A DNA stretch of 64,000 nucleotides from Albidovulum sp. GTDB lineage: Bacteria > Pseudomonadota > Alphaproteobacteria > Rhodobacterales > Rhodobacteraceae. The notes below the pieces were generated by a model that was not told where the DNA came from, ran no database searches, and worked only from the letters and a program-made list of their open reading frames with translations. Each line of letters starts with the position of its first letter. The first letter of the stretch is position 1. Both the position numbers and the translations under genes were made by a program. The DNA lies in NCBI GenBank assembly GCA_020637635.1, contig JACKKB010000005.1, positions 62,001 to 126,000 of the forward strand, read 5' to 3'. Positions 25,229-32,579 of the stretch are shown in pieces.

Positions 25229-25936
25229 ATGAGGATCCTGCTGGTCGAGGATGACCCGACGACATCGCGCAGCATCGAGCTGATGCTGACGCATGCCAAC
25301 CTGAACGTCTACTGCACCGATCTCGGCGAGGAAGGGATCGATCTGGCAAGGCTCTACGACTACGACCTGATCCTGCTCGATCTCAACCTTCCCGACATGA
25401 ACGGGCACGAGGTGCTGCGCCAGATCCGCATGTCCAAGGTCGAGACCCCGATCCTGATCCTCTCGGGGGCCGACGATACCGAGAACAAGCTCCGCGGTTT
25501 CGGCTTCGGCGCCGACGACTACCTGACCAAGCCCTTCCACCGCGAAGAGCTCGTGGCGCGGATCCATGCGATCATCCGCCGCTCCAAGGGTCATGCGCAG
25601 TCGATCATCCGCACCGGCCGCGTGAACGTGAACCTCGACGCCAAGACCGTGGATGTGGAGGGCGAGCCGGTTCACCTGACCGGCAAGGAATACCAGATGT
25701 TCGAGCTTCTGTCGCTGCGCAAGGGCACCACGCTGACCAAGGAGATGTTCCTCAACCATCTCTATGGCGGCATGGACGAGCCGGAGCTGAAGATCATCGA
25801 CGTCTTCATCTGCAAGCTGCGCAAGAAGCTTTCCGAAGCGACCGGTGGCGAGAACTACATCGAGACCGTCTGGGGCCGCGGCTATGTGCTGCGCGAACCG
25901 CAACAGGACAGCCGCAAGATCGCCGTCAACGCCTGA
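25229..25936 (+). CDS. ctrA: Response regulator CtrA
   Basis: OmpR-family master regulator; in Rhodobacterales it chiefly controls motility and gene-transfer-agent genes. 235 residues. The receiver domain MRILLVEDDPTTSRSIELML has the acidic pair Asp8-Asp9 and the phospho-acceptor Asp51 (LILLDLNLPDMNG), with Lys in DDYLTKPFHREEL. The winged-helix DNA-binding domain covers about 125-230, with LTGKEYQMFELLSLRKGTTL and KIIDVFICKLRKKLSEATGG. The ATG at 25229 follows GGAG. Downstream lies a long gene-free stretch with a tandem-repeat array. Confidence 0.96.
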   Translation: MRILLVEDDPTTSRSIELMLTHANLNVYCTDLGEEGIDLARLYDYDLILLDLNLPDMNGHEVLRQIRMSKVETPILILSGADDTENKLRGFGFGADDYLTKPFHREELVARIHAIIRRSKGHAQSIIRTGRVNVNLDAKTVDVEGEPVHLTGKEYQMFELLSLRKGTTLTKEMFLNHLYGGMDEPELKIIDVFICKLRKKLSEATGGENYIETVWGRGYVLREPQQDSRKIAVNA

Positions 25937-26770
25937 GGCGCCTCAGCCAACCCCAGGAACGGTTCGGGCGCGCGCCCTTGCAAGGGGGCGCGCCCTGGCC
26001 CTTCCGGTGCCCTCCAAAGCGCGCCCGCCCTTGCCGGCGTGCCGCGCGCGTGGCAGAGCGCGGCGAGCGCGGGACGAGGGTGGGGGCAAGATTCCGCGCG
26101 TCCGGAGTCCACGCGTCCGGAGTCCACGCGTCCGGAGTCCACGGGGCCCGGAGTCCACGGGGCCCGGAGTCCACGGGGCCCGGAGTCCACGGGGCCGGAG
26201 TCCATCGGGCTGGATCCCACGGGGCCGGAGTCCACGGGGCCGGAGTCCATCGGGCTGGATCCCACGGGGCCGGAGTCCACGGGGCAAGATTCCACGGGGC
26301 CGGAGTCCACGGGGCCGGATCCAAGGGGGCCGAAGTTCTGGCCTGCGCTGGTAATTTAGTCTCCTTTCCGGATCGCCTTTCCGGTCCGGCCCCTGCCGCC
26401 CCTGGCAGGGCGCACACGGCGCGCAGTCGTCGGCGCCGGCTTCGGGATGCGCGTCCGTGCGCCCCCAGGGCGCGGCGCCCCGAGGCGCGGAACCGACGAA
26501 CGGGCGCCTGCCAGGGCGCGGCCGCTCTGGCACGTCGAGGATGCCGCGAACCTCGATGCCACGGGCCTGCCGCCACCCCTGCGCCGGGTCCGGCCGCGGC
26601 TGCTGCGGCTCGGCCTCCGGGGGCTGCGGCTCCGCCGAGGGCGGCGTCCGCGGCGGGACTTCTGGACAGTGACCCCGGGCGCGCGCTATCGCTGTTCTGG
26701 GCCTGTAACGGGCCCCCAAGAACCGTAACGCCATGTCGCGCGCAAGCGCCCTGGGAGATCGCCGCCCCCC
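25937..26770. other. 834-bp gene-free region between ctrA and ligA
   Basis: No gene is supported here. All six frames are partly open, but that is explained by GC content and by the 15-bp period of the array at 26086-26330, which removes stop codons from every frame. The rest (25950-26085 and 26345-26770) is GC-rich with short direct repeats such as GCTGCGGCTC. A plausible ribosome site for ligA (CTGGGAGATC) ends the region. The ctrA terminator and the ligA promoter must lie here, but I cannot place them. Confidence 0.6.
26086..26330. repeat. 15-bp minisatellite array downstream of ctrA (about 16 units)
   Basis: Core unit GCCGGAGTCCACGGG. Early copies read TCCGGAGTCCACGCG (26101, 26116, 26131), then three 16-bp copies with an extra C (26146, 26162, 26178). 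A 45-bp higher-order block follows, made of a 16-, a 14- and a 15-bp unit, and it is seen twice (26194-26238 and 26239-26283). Degenerate units with GCAAGATTCCACGGG and GCCGGATCCAAG close it. There are no unique spacers, so it is not a CRISPR array. Confidence 0.93.
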
Positions 26771-26854
26771 GTGTCCAAAGCAGTGTCCGACCCCGTGTCC
26801 AACCCCGCGTCCAACCCCGCGTCCGCCCCGAGCTCCGCCCCGAGCTCCGACCGT
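26771..26854 (+). repeat. 12-bp in-frame repeat at the ligA N-terminus (7 degenerate copies)
   Basis: Units such as GTGTCCAACCCC, GCGTCCAACCCC and AGCTCCGCCCCG follow one another from the GTG start, encoding VSDP, VSNP, ASNP, ASAP, SSAP and related tetrapeptides. The period of 12 keeps the frame. Confidence 0.85.
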
Positions 26855-29101
26855 CCAGACGTGGCGCGCCTCACGGAAGCCGCCGCCGCCGCCGAGATCG
26901 CAGAGCTTGCCGGGATGATCGCGGATGCCAACCGCGCCTATCACGGCGAGGATGCGCCCGAGATCACGGATGCCGAATACGACGCGCTGAAGCGCCGGCT
27001 GCAGGCGATCGAGGCGCGCTTTCCCGCCCTGAAGCGCCCCGACAGCCCGACCGAAGCCATCGGCGCGGCGCCCTCCGGGACCTTCGCCAAGGTCCGCCAC
27101 GCGGTCCGCATGCTCAGCCTCGAGAACGCCTTCGACGACGAGGAGATCGCGAAGTTCGACGAACGCATCCGCCTCTATCTCGGCCTTGGTCCCGAGGCGC
27201 CGCTCTGGTTCACCGCCGAGCCGAAGATCGACGGGCTCTCGCTCTCGCTGCGCTACGAGGGCGGCAAGCTGGTGCAGGCCGCGACTCGCGGTGACGGCGA
27301 GATCGGCGAAAACGTGACCGCCAATGCCCGCACCGTCGCCGACATTCCCGAACTGCTCACGCCCGAGGCCGAGCCGCCCGCGGTCCTCGAGGTCCGTGGC
27401 GAGGTCTACATGAGTCACGCCGATTTCGAGGCGCTGAACACGCAGCAGGCGGCAGCGGGCGGCAAGCGATTTGCCAATCCGCGCAATGCCGCGGCGGGCT
27501 CTTTGCGCCAGCTCGATGCCGGCGTCACCGCGGCGCGGCCGCTGCGCTTCTTCGCCTATGCCTGGGGAGAGATGTCGGCGCCGCTGGCCGCGACCCAGTC
27601 CGCCGCCATCGCCCGGTTGAAGGCGCTCGGCTTTTCGACCAATGGGCTGACCGAACGCTGCGACGGCCCCTCGGCGCTCCTCGCCGCCTACCGCAGGATC
27701 GAGCAGAAACGCGCGACGCTCGGCTACGATATCGACGGCGTGGTCTACAAGGTCGACGATCTGGCGTTGCAGGCACGGCTCGGGTTCCGCTCCACCACGC
27801 CCCGCTGGGCCATCGCCCACAAGTTTCCCGCCGAACTCGCCTGGACACGGCTCGAGGCGATCGACATCCAGGTTGGCCGCACCGGCGCGCTGTCGCCCGT
27901 GGCCCGGCTCGCCCCGGTCACCGTCGGCGGCGTCGTCGTCTCGAACGCGACGTTGCACAACGAGGACTACATCGCCGGCCGCTCCGCCTCGGGCGAGGCG
28001 ATCCGCGACGGCAAGGATCTGCGCCCCGGCGACTGGGTGCAGGTCAAGCGTGCCGGCGACGTGATCCCGAAGGTCGTCGATGTCGATCTCGCGCGGCGGC
28101 CGGCGGGCACTACACCGTTCGACTTTCCCCAGTGCTGCCCGGAATGCGGCTCGCCGGCCGAGCGCGAAGAGGGCGATGCCGTGCGCCGCTGCACCGGCGG
28201 CCTGATCTGCCCGGCTCAAGCGGTTGAAAAGCTGAAGCATTTTGTTTCTCGTGCGGCTTTCGACATCGACGGGCTCGGGGCGCGACAGATCGAGATGTTC
28301 TTCGCCGATCCCGATCTCGGCATCCGCGATCCGGCGGATATCTTCACGCTCGCGGCGCGCGACGCGGCCAATCTCGGCAAGCTCAGGAACCGCGACGGCT
28401 TCGGCGACCGCTCCGCCGGCAATCTCTTCCGCGCCATCGAGGAGCGTCGGCGGATCGGGCTCGGGCGGCTGATCTTCGCGCTCGGAATCCGCCACGTGGG
28501 CGAGGTCGCGGCGCAGGATCTCGCGCGCCACTATGGCAGCTGGGAGGCGCTCGTCGCGGCGCTGGACAGCGCCCGACCTGCCGCGCTGGCCCATCGCGCG
28601 GCCGATGCGGCCGAGGCGCAGGAGCGCCGTGCGGCCGCGGCGGAAGGGCGCCGCGCCCGCATCGCGGAGGTCCGCGGCGCCGCCATCGCGGCGGCCGCCC
28701 CGTCGCCGGACGCCACCGCCGCCTGGGACGATCTCACCGGCGCCGACGGCATCGGCCCGGTGCTGGCGCTCTCGCTCTCGGACAGCCTTGCCAATCCGCG
28801 CGAACGGGCCGCCATCGACCGGCTGACGGAGATGCTCGTGATCGAGCCGCCCGAGGCCCGCGCCACCGCCTCGCCGGTCGCCGGCAAGACCGTGGTCTTC
28901 ACCGGCACGCTGGAGAAGATGACCCGCGCCGAGGCAAAGGCCCGGGCCGAGGCGCTCGGCGCCAAGGTCGCCGGCTCGGTCTCTGCCCGGACCGACCTTC
29001 TGGTCGCGGGCCCCGGGGCCGGGTCCAAGGCGAGGGAGGCCGCGCGGCTCGGCATCGAGACCATCGACGAGGATGCCTGGCTCAGGCTGATCGGGGGATG
29101 A
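26771..29101 (+). CDS. ligA: NAD-dependent DNA ligase with a repetitive N-terminal tail
   Basis: Seals nicks in replication and repair using NAD. 776 residues. The NAD-binding Ia region holds ITDAEYDALKRRL. The AMP-acceptor Lys152 is in AEPKIDGLSLSL, followed by TRGDGEIGENVT and ANPRNAAAGSLRQ-type sequence. The zinc finger is CCPECGSPAEREEGD with a second Cys pair in CTGGLICP. Helix-hairpin-helix repeats follow, and the BRCT domain starts at GKTVVFTGTLEKMTRAEAKA. The start is probably the GTG at 26771. The first 28 residues are a Ser/Pro/Asn-rich tail of four-residue units encoded by 12-bp repeats, absent from typical LigA. An inner Ala/Arg-rich insert lies before the BRCT domain. The stop overlaps the recG start. 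Confidence 0.95.
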   Translation: MSKAVSDPVSNPASNPASAPSSAPSSDRPDVARLTEAAAAAEIAELAGMIADANRAYHGEDAPEITDAEYDALKRRLQAIEARFPALKRPDSPTEAIGAAPSGTFAKVRHAVRMLSLENAFDDEEIAKFDERIRLYLGLGPEAPLWFTAEPKIDGLSLSLRYEGGKLVQAATRGDGEIGENVTANARTVADIPELLTPEAEPPAVLEVRGEVYMSHADFEALNTQQAAAGGKRFANPRNAAAGSLRQLDAGVTAARPLRFFAYAWGEMSAPLAATQSAAIARLKALGFSTNGLTERCDGPSALLAAYRRIEQKRATLGYDIDGVVYKVDDLALQARLGFRSTTPRWAIAHKFPAELAWTRLEAIDIQVGRTGALSPVARLAPVTVGGVVVSNATLHNEDYIAGRSASGEAIRDGKDLRPGDWVQVKRAGDVIPKVVDVDLARRPAGTTPFDFPQCCPECGSPAEREEGDAVRRCTGGLICPAQAVEKLKHFVSRAAFDIDGLGARQIEMFFADPDLGIRDPADIFTLAARDAANLGKLRNRDGFGDRSAGNLFRAIEERRRIGLGRLIFALGIRHVGEVAAQDLARHYGSWEALVAALDSARPAALAHRAADAAEAQERRAAAAEGRRARIAEVRGAAIAAAAPSPDATAAWDDLTGADGIGPVLALSLSDSLANPRERAAIDRLTEMLVIEPPEARATASPVAGKTVVFTGTLEKMTRAEAKARAEALGAKVAGSVSARTDLLVAGPGAGSKAREAARLGIETIDEDAWLRLIGG

Positions 29102-31185
29102 GCCGTCCGGCCGTTCTCTTCCCGCTCTTCGCCGGGCTCGAGACGCTTGCCGGGGTCGGCCCCAAGTCGGCGCGGCTCTTTGCGCAGATCGGCGTCGAGC
29201 GGCCGCGCGATCTGCTGTTCACCCTGCCGCATGCGGTGATCGACCGCCGGCTCCGCCCGTCGATCCGGGGTCTGGCGCTGCCTGCGACCGTCACCGTCGA
29301 GGTGACGGTCGGGGCGCATCAGCCGGCGCGGCGCAAGGGCGGACCGGCCCGGGTTCTGGTCCGCGACACCGAGGCGGACTGGCAGCTCGTCTTCTTCCAC
29401 GCCAAGGGCGACTGGCTTCTGCGCCAGTTGCCGCCCGGATCCCGACGCATCGTTTCGGGGCGGCTCGAGCTCTTCGAGGGCCTCGCCCAGATGGCTCATC
29501 CCGATCATGTCCTGACCCCGGAAGAGGCGGCGAGCCTGCCGCCCTTCGAACCGATCTACCCCCTGACCGCAGGGCTTGGACAGCGCCTGGTGCAGAAGGC
29601 CGCCGTGGCGGCCCTGAGCCTGGCGCCCGCGCTCGCCGACTGGATCGACCCCGGGCTCCGCGCGCGGGAAGGCTGGCCCGGCTGGCAAGAGGCGCTGCAG
29701 GCCGCCCATGCGCCGCAGGGGCTTGCCGACATTTCCGCCCAGGCGCCGGCGCGGGCGCGGCTGGCCTATGACGAGCTCTTCGCCCACCAACTGACGCTGG
29801 CGCTGGCGCGGGCCTCGGTGCGCCGCGGCAAGGGCCGGCCGACACGCGGCGACGGCAGCTTGCAGGGCAGGGTGCTGGCGGCATTGCCCTATCGGCCGAC
29901 CGGTGCGCAGACCCGGGCGCTTGCCGAGATCGCCGCCGACATGGGGGCGGAGCGGCGGATGAACCGGCTCCTGCAGGGCGATGTCGGCAGCGGCAAGACG
30001 CTCGTCGCACTTCTGGCGCTGCTGATCGCGGTCGAGGCGGGCGGGCAGGGGGCGATGATGGCCCCGACCGAGATCCTTGCGCGCCAGCATCTGGAAAGCC
30101 TTGCACCGCTCTCCGCCGCCGCCGGCATCCGCCTGACACTGCTGACCGGGCGCGACAAGGGCGCCGAGCGGGCCGCGAAGCTCGCCGCCCTCGCCGCCGG
30201 CGAGATCGACATCCTCGTCGGCACCCACGCGGTCTTCCAGGAGGACGTGCGCTTTGACGATCTGCGCCTTGCCATCGTCGACGAGCAGCACCGCTTCGGC
30301 GTCGCGCAGCGGATGGAACTTGCCGCCAAGGGCCTGACCGCGGACATGCTGGTGATGACCGCGACGCCGATCCCGCGCTCGCTCAGCCTGGCGCAATACG
30401 GCGACATGGATGTCTCGGTGCTGGACGAAAAGCCGCCGGGACGCCAGCCGGTGACGACCGCGCTGGTCTCGGCGGGGCGCTACGACGAGGTGGTGGGACA
30501 CCTTCGTCAGGCGGTGGCCGAGGGTCGGCGCGCCTACTGGGTCTGCCCGCTGGTCGAGGAAAGCGAGCTGGTTGATCTGACCGCCGCCGAGGACCGCTTC
30601 AAGGCCCTGCGCGCCGCCCTGGGCGAAGGGCTCGTCGGGCTTGTCCACGGCCAGATGCCGGCAGCCGAGAAGGATGCCGCGATGGCCGATTTCGTGGCCG
30701 GCCGCACGCAGGTTCTGGTCGCGACGACGGTGATCGAGGTCGGGGTGAACGTGCCCGAAGCCTCGATCATGGTCATCGAACGGGCCGAGACCTTCGGCCT
30801 CGCGCAGCTGCACCAGCTGCGCGGCCGCGTCGGGCGCGGGGCGGCTCGGTCGACGTGCCTGCTGATGTACCGCCCGCCGCTTGGCGAGACCGCCGAACGG
30901 CGGCTGCAGATCCTGCGCGAGACCCAGGACGGTTTCCGCATCGCCGAGGAAGACCTTGCGATGCGCGGTGCCGGCGATCTCATCGGCACCGCCCAGTCGG
31001 GCCTGCCGCGATTCCGCATTGCCGATCTGGAGCGTCAGTCGGCACTGATGGCCGTCGCGCAGCGCGATGCGCGCAAGCTTCTCGCCGACGATCCGGAACT
31101 TTCCGGGGCGCGCGGCAAGGCGGCCCGCGTGCTGCTCTGGCTGATGGAGCAGGACAGGGCGATTCGCCTGATCAAGGTCGGCTGA
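29098..31185 (+). CDS. recG: ATP-dependent DNA helicase RecG
   Basis: Remodels stalled replication forks and Holliday junctions. 695 residues. The N-terminal wedge domain is followed by the helicase core: Walker A LLQGDVGSGKT, MMAPTEILARQH, Walker B-type VDEQHRFG (DEQH), and MTATPIPRSL. Domain 2 has ATTVIEVGVNVPEASIMVIE and LHQLRGRVGRG, and the TRG-like end MRGAGDLIGTAQSG is seen. The ATG overlaps the ligA stop (ATGA), so the two repair/replication genes are co-translated. A LexA-type box begins a few bases after its stop and belongs to the next gene. Confidence 0.95.
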   Translation: MSRPAVLFPLFAGLETLAGVGPKSARLFAQIGVERPRDLLFTLPHAVIDRRLRPSIRGLALPATVTVEVTVGAHQPARRKGGPARVLVRDTEADWQLVFFHAKGDWLLRQLPPGSRRIVSGRLELFEGLAQMAHPDHVLTPEEAASLPPFEPIYPLTAGLGQRLVQKAAVAALSLAPALADWIDPGLRAREGWPGWQEALQAAHAPQGLADISAQAPARARLAYDELFAHQLTLALARASVRRGKGRPTRGDGSLQGRVLAALPYRPTGAQTRALAEIAADMGAERRMNRLLQGDVGSGKTLVALLALLIAVEAGGQGAMMAPTEILARQHLESLAPLSAAAGIRLTLLTGRDKGAERAAKLAALAAGEIDILVGTHAVFQEDVRFDDLRLAIVDEQHRFGVAQRMELAAKGLTADMLVMTATPIPRSLSLAQYGDMDVSVLDEKPPGRQPVTTALVSAGRYDEVVGHLRQAVAEGRRAYWVCPLVEESELVDLTAAEDRFKALRAALGEGLVGLVHGQMPAAEKDAAMADFVAGRTQVLVATTVIEVGVNVPEASIMVIERAETFGLAQLHQLRGRVGRGAARSTCLLMYRPPLGETAERRLQILRETQDGFRIAEEDLAMRGAGDLIGTAQSGLPRFRIADLERQSALMAVAQRDARKLLADDPELSGARGKAARVLLWLMEQDRAIRLIKVG

Positions 31186-31193
31186 CATGGTTT

Positions 31194-31218
31194 GTTCGCA
31201 CGTGTTCTTAATATGTTC
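31194..31218 (+). promoter_or_regulatory. LexA-type SOS box (GTTC-N7-GTTC)
   Basis: GTTC at 31204-31207 and GTTC at 31215-31218 are separated by the 7-nt AT-rich spacer TTAATAT. This is the form of the alphaproteobacterial LexA operator. A third GTTC at 31194-31197 precedes them at 6-nt spacing. The box lies 58 bp before the ATG of a 40-residue membrane protein and inside an AT-rich stretch that is unusual for this window. Confidence 0.75.
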
Positions 31219-31275
31219 TTTACAAACCGATCCGGATGTGAGAACAAAGAAGCAACAGCAACGCGGGAGGCCCGG

Positions 31276-31398
31276 ATGCGCAAGGAAATCGCCACCATTC
31301 TGAACCAGCCGCGCGGTCGGCTTCTGGGCGATCTCGCCGGACTGTCCGCGCTTGTCTTCCTGCTGATCCTCGGCTTGCAGTTCGCCAACCCGATCTGA
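31276..31398 (+). CDS. 40-residue membrane protein behind a LexA box
   Basis: A small protein with a short basic N-terminus (MRKEIATILNQPRGRLLGDL) and one hydrophobic segment at about residues 20-36 (LAGLSALVFLLILGLQF). The ATG at 31276 has GGGAGG 5-6 nt upstream; the longer frame to 31192 would begin inside the SOS box and is rejected. The box suggests DNA-damage induction. Small SOS-induced single-span proteins that stop cell division are known (SidA in Caulobacter), so a division inhibitor is a fair hypothesis, but no clear sequence similarity is claimed. The last six codons including the stop are duplicated just downstream. A terminator follows at 31522. Confidence 0.7.
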   Translation: MRKEIATILNQPRGRLLGDLAGLSALVFLLILGLQFANPI

Positions 31399-31418
31399 TC
31401 CGCCAACCCGATCTGACC
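31383..31418 (+). repeat. 18-bp tandem duplication across a stop codon
   Basis: CGCCAACCCGATCTGATC at 31383-31400 is repeated with one change at 31401-31418. Each copy contains a TGA in the same frame, so the stop of the 40-residue gene is doubled. Confidence 0.85.
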
Positions 31419-31521
31419 CGTCCCGACGGGTCGCACCCGCACTGCCTCGCGTTCTCCCGCGGCGCCCGTCCCCGGTTACGGCTTCCCCGCCGATGCGCCT
31501 GTCCCCTTGGGAAACGCCACT

Positions 31522-31558
31522 TGCCGCCGCCTCCGGTCCCGGAGCGCGGCGGTTTTTT
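31522..31558 (+). terminator. Rho-independent terminator after the SOS-box gene
   Basis: CCGCC (31527-31531) pairs with GGCGG (31548-31552) around an inner CTCCG/CGGAG hairpin, and six T residues follow directly. It lies at the end of the plus-strand transcript, just before the convergent ATPase gene. A second U-less hairpin, GACCCGTC/GACGGGTC, is at 31415-31432. Confidence 0.8.
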
Positions 31559-31574
31559 CAACGGGCAGGGGTCA

Positions 31575-32579
31575 TCACCGGAGCCGGCGCCCCTCGCTAT
31601 CGAACGCATAGGCGCCGTCGCGCGCGAAGCCGAGCCGGACCGTCTCGCCCACCTCATGCGCATGTTGCCCGAAAAGCCGCACCGTCAACGTATCGCCGGG
31701 CGCGGGCATCCCGGTCGCCACCAGCAGGTTGGTATCGCCGCCGAGCCGTTCGACATGCGTCACCGTGCCGGCGACCGGCCCGTCGCCGGAGATCGACATC
31801 TGTTCGGGCCGGATCCCCGTGACCGCGCCCGGCAGGCCGAGCGCCGCCGAGGGCAGGAAGTTCATCGACGGCGCGCCGAGAAAGCCGGCGACGAACTGGT
31901 TGTCGGGATCGTTGTAGAGATCCATCGGGCTGCCCACCTGCTCGACCCGGCCGTCGCGCAGCACCACGATCCGGTCGGCCAGCGTCATCGCCTCGGTCTG
32001 GTCGTGGGTGACGTAGATCATGCTGGCGCCAAGTTCGCGGTGAAGCCGCGCGATCTCGACCCGCGTCGCCATCCTGAGCGCCGCATCGAGGTTCGAGAGC
32101 GGCTCGTCGAAGAGAAAGAGCTCGGGCTTGCGCACGATGGCGCGGCCGATGGCGACACGCTGGCGCTGGCCGCCCGAAAGCTCGGCCGGGCGCCGTTCGA
32201 GATAGCCCTCGAGCGAGAGCATACGGGCGGCGACGGCAACCCGCTCGTCGATCGTCGCCTTCGCCTCGCCCGCCTGCTTCAGGCCAAGCGTCATGTTGCC
32301 GCGCACGTCGAGATGCGGATAGAGCGCGTAGGACTGGAACACCATCGCGATGCCGCGCTTGGCGGGAGGCGTCGCGGTGACGTCGCGCCCGCCGATCCGC
32401 ACCCGCCCCGAGGTCGCATCCTCGAGCCCGGCGATGACGCGCAGCAGGGTGGACTTGCCGCAGCCCGAGGGCCCGACGAAGACGACGAACTCGCCCTCGG
32501 ACACCTCGAGGTCGATGTCCTTCAGAACCTCGACCGGCCCGAAGGACTTGCTGATCCGTTCAAGCGAAAGCGCCGTCAT
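31575..32579 (-). CDS. Sugar ABC importer ATPase (UgpC/MalK type)
   Basis: Energises the CUT1-type sugar importer of the island. 334 residues. Walker A is GPSGCGKSTLLR, the Q-loop is VFQSYALYPHLDV, the signature is LSGGQRQRVAIGRAI, Walker B is LFLFDEPLSNLD and the H-loop is YVTHDQTEAMTL. A C-terminal TOBE/OB regulatory domain follows from about residue 240. It is the last gene of the six-gene minus-strand operon that begins with murQ, and its start overlaps the oxidoreductase stop by 4 bp. The transported sugar is inferred to be an amino sugar from its neighbours. Confidence 0.92.
   Translation of the reverse strand: MTALSLERISKSFGPVEVLKDIDLEVSEGEFVVFVGPSGCGKSTLLRVIAGLEDATSGRVRIGGRDVTATPPAKRGIAMVFQSYALYPHLDVRGNMTLGLKQAGEAKATIDERVAVAARMLSLEGYLERRPAELSGGQRQRVAIGRAIVRKPELFLFDEPLSNLDAALRMATRVEIARLHRELGASMIYVTHDQTEAMTLADRIVVLRDGRVEQVGSPMDLYNDPDNQFVAGFLGAPSMNFLPSAALGLPGAVTGIRPEQMSISGDGPVAGTVTHVERLGGDTNLLVATGMPAPGDTLTVRLFGQHAHEVGETVRLGFARDGAYAFDSEGRRLR

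Noticed and set aside
26086..26330. Array considered as a CRISPR
   Set aside because: The units are contiguous with no unique spacers, vary in length (14-16 bp) and have no cas genes nearby.
26697..26720. Possible LexA box before ligA (GTTC followed by GTAA at 7-nt spacing)
   Set aside because: The second half is GTAA and not GTTC, and the spacer is GC-rich. Compared with the perfect box at 31204 it is too weak to call.
25943..28594. An 883-residue minus-strand frame through the ctrA-ligA gap and ligA
   Set aside because: It is kept open by the 15-bp period of the tandem array and by the antisense frame of ligA. No ribosome site or family pattern was found.
28531..31188. An 885-residue minus-strand frame antisense to recG
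   Set aside because: A shadow of recG, which is complete and recognisable. No independent start or motif.
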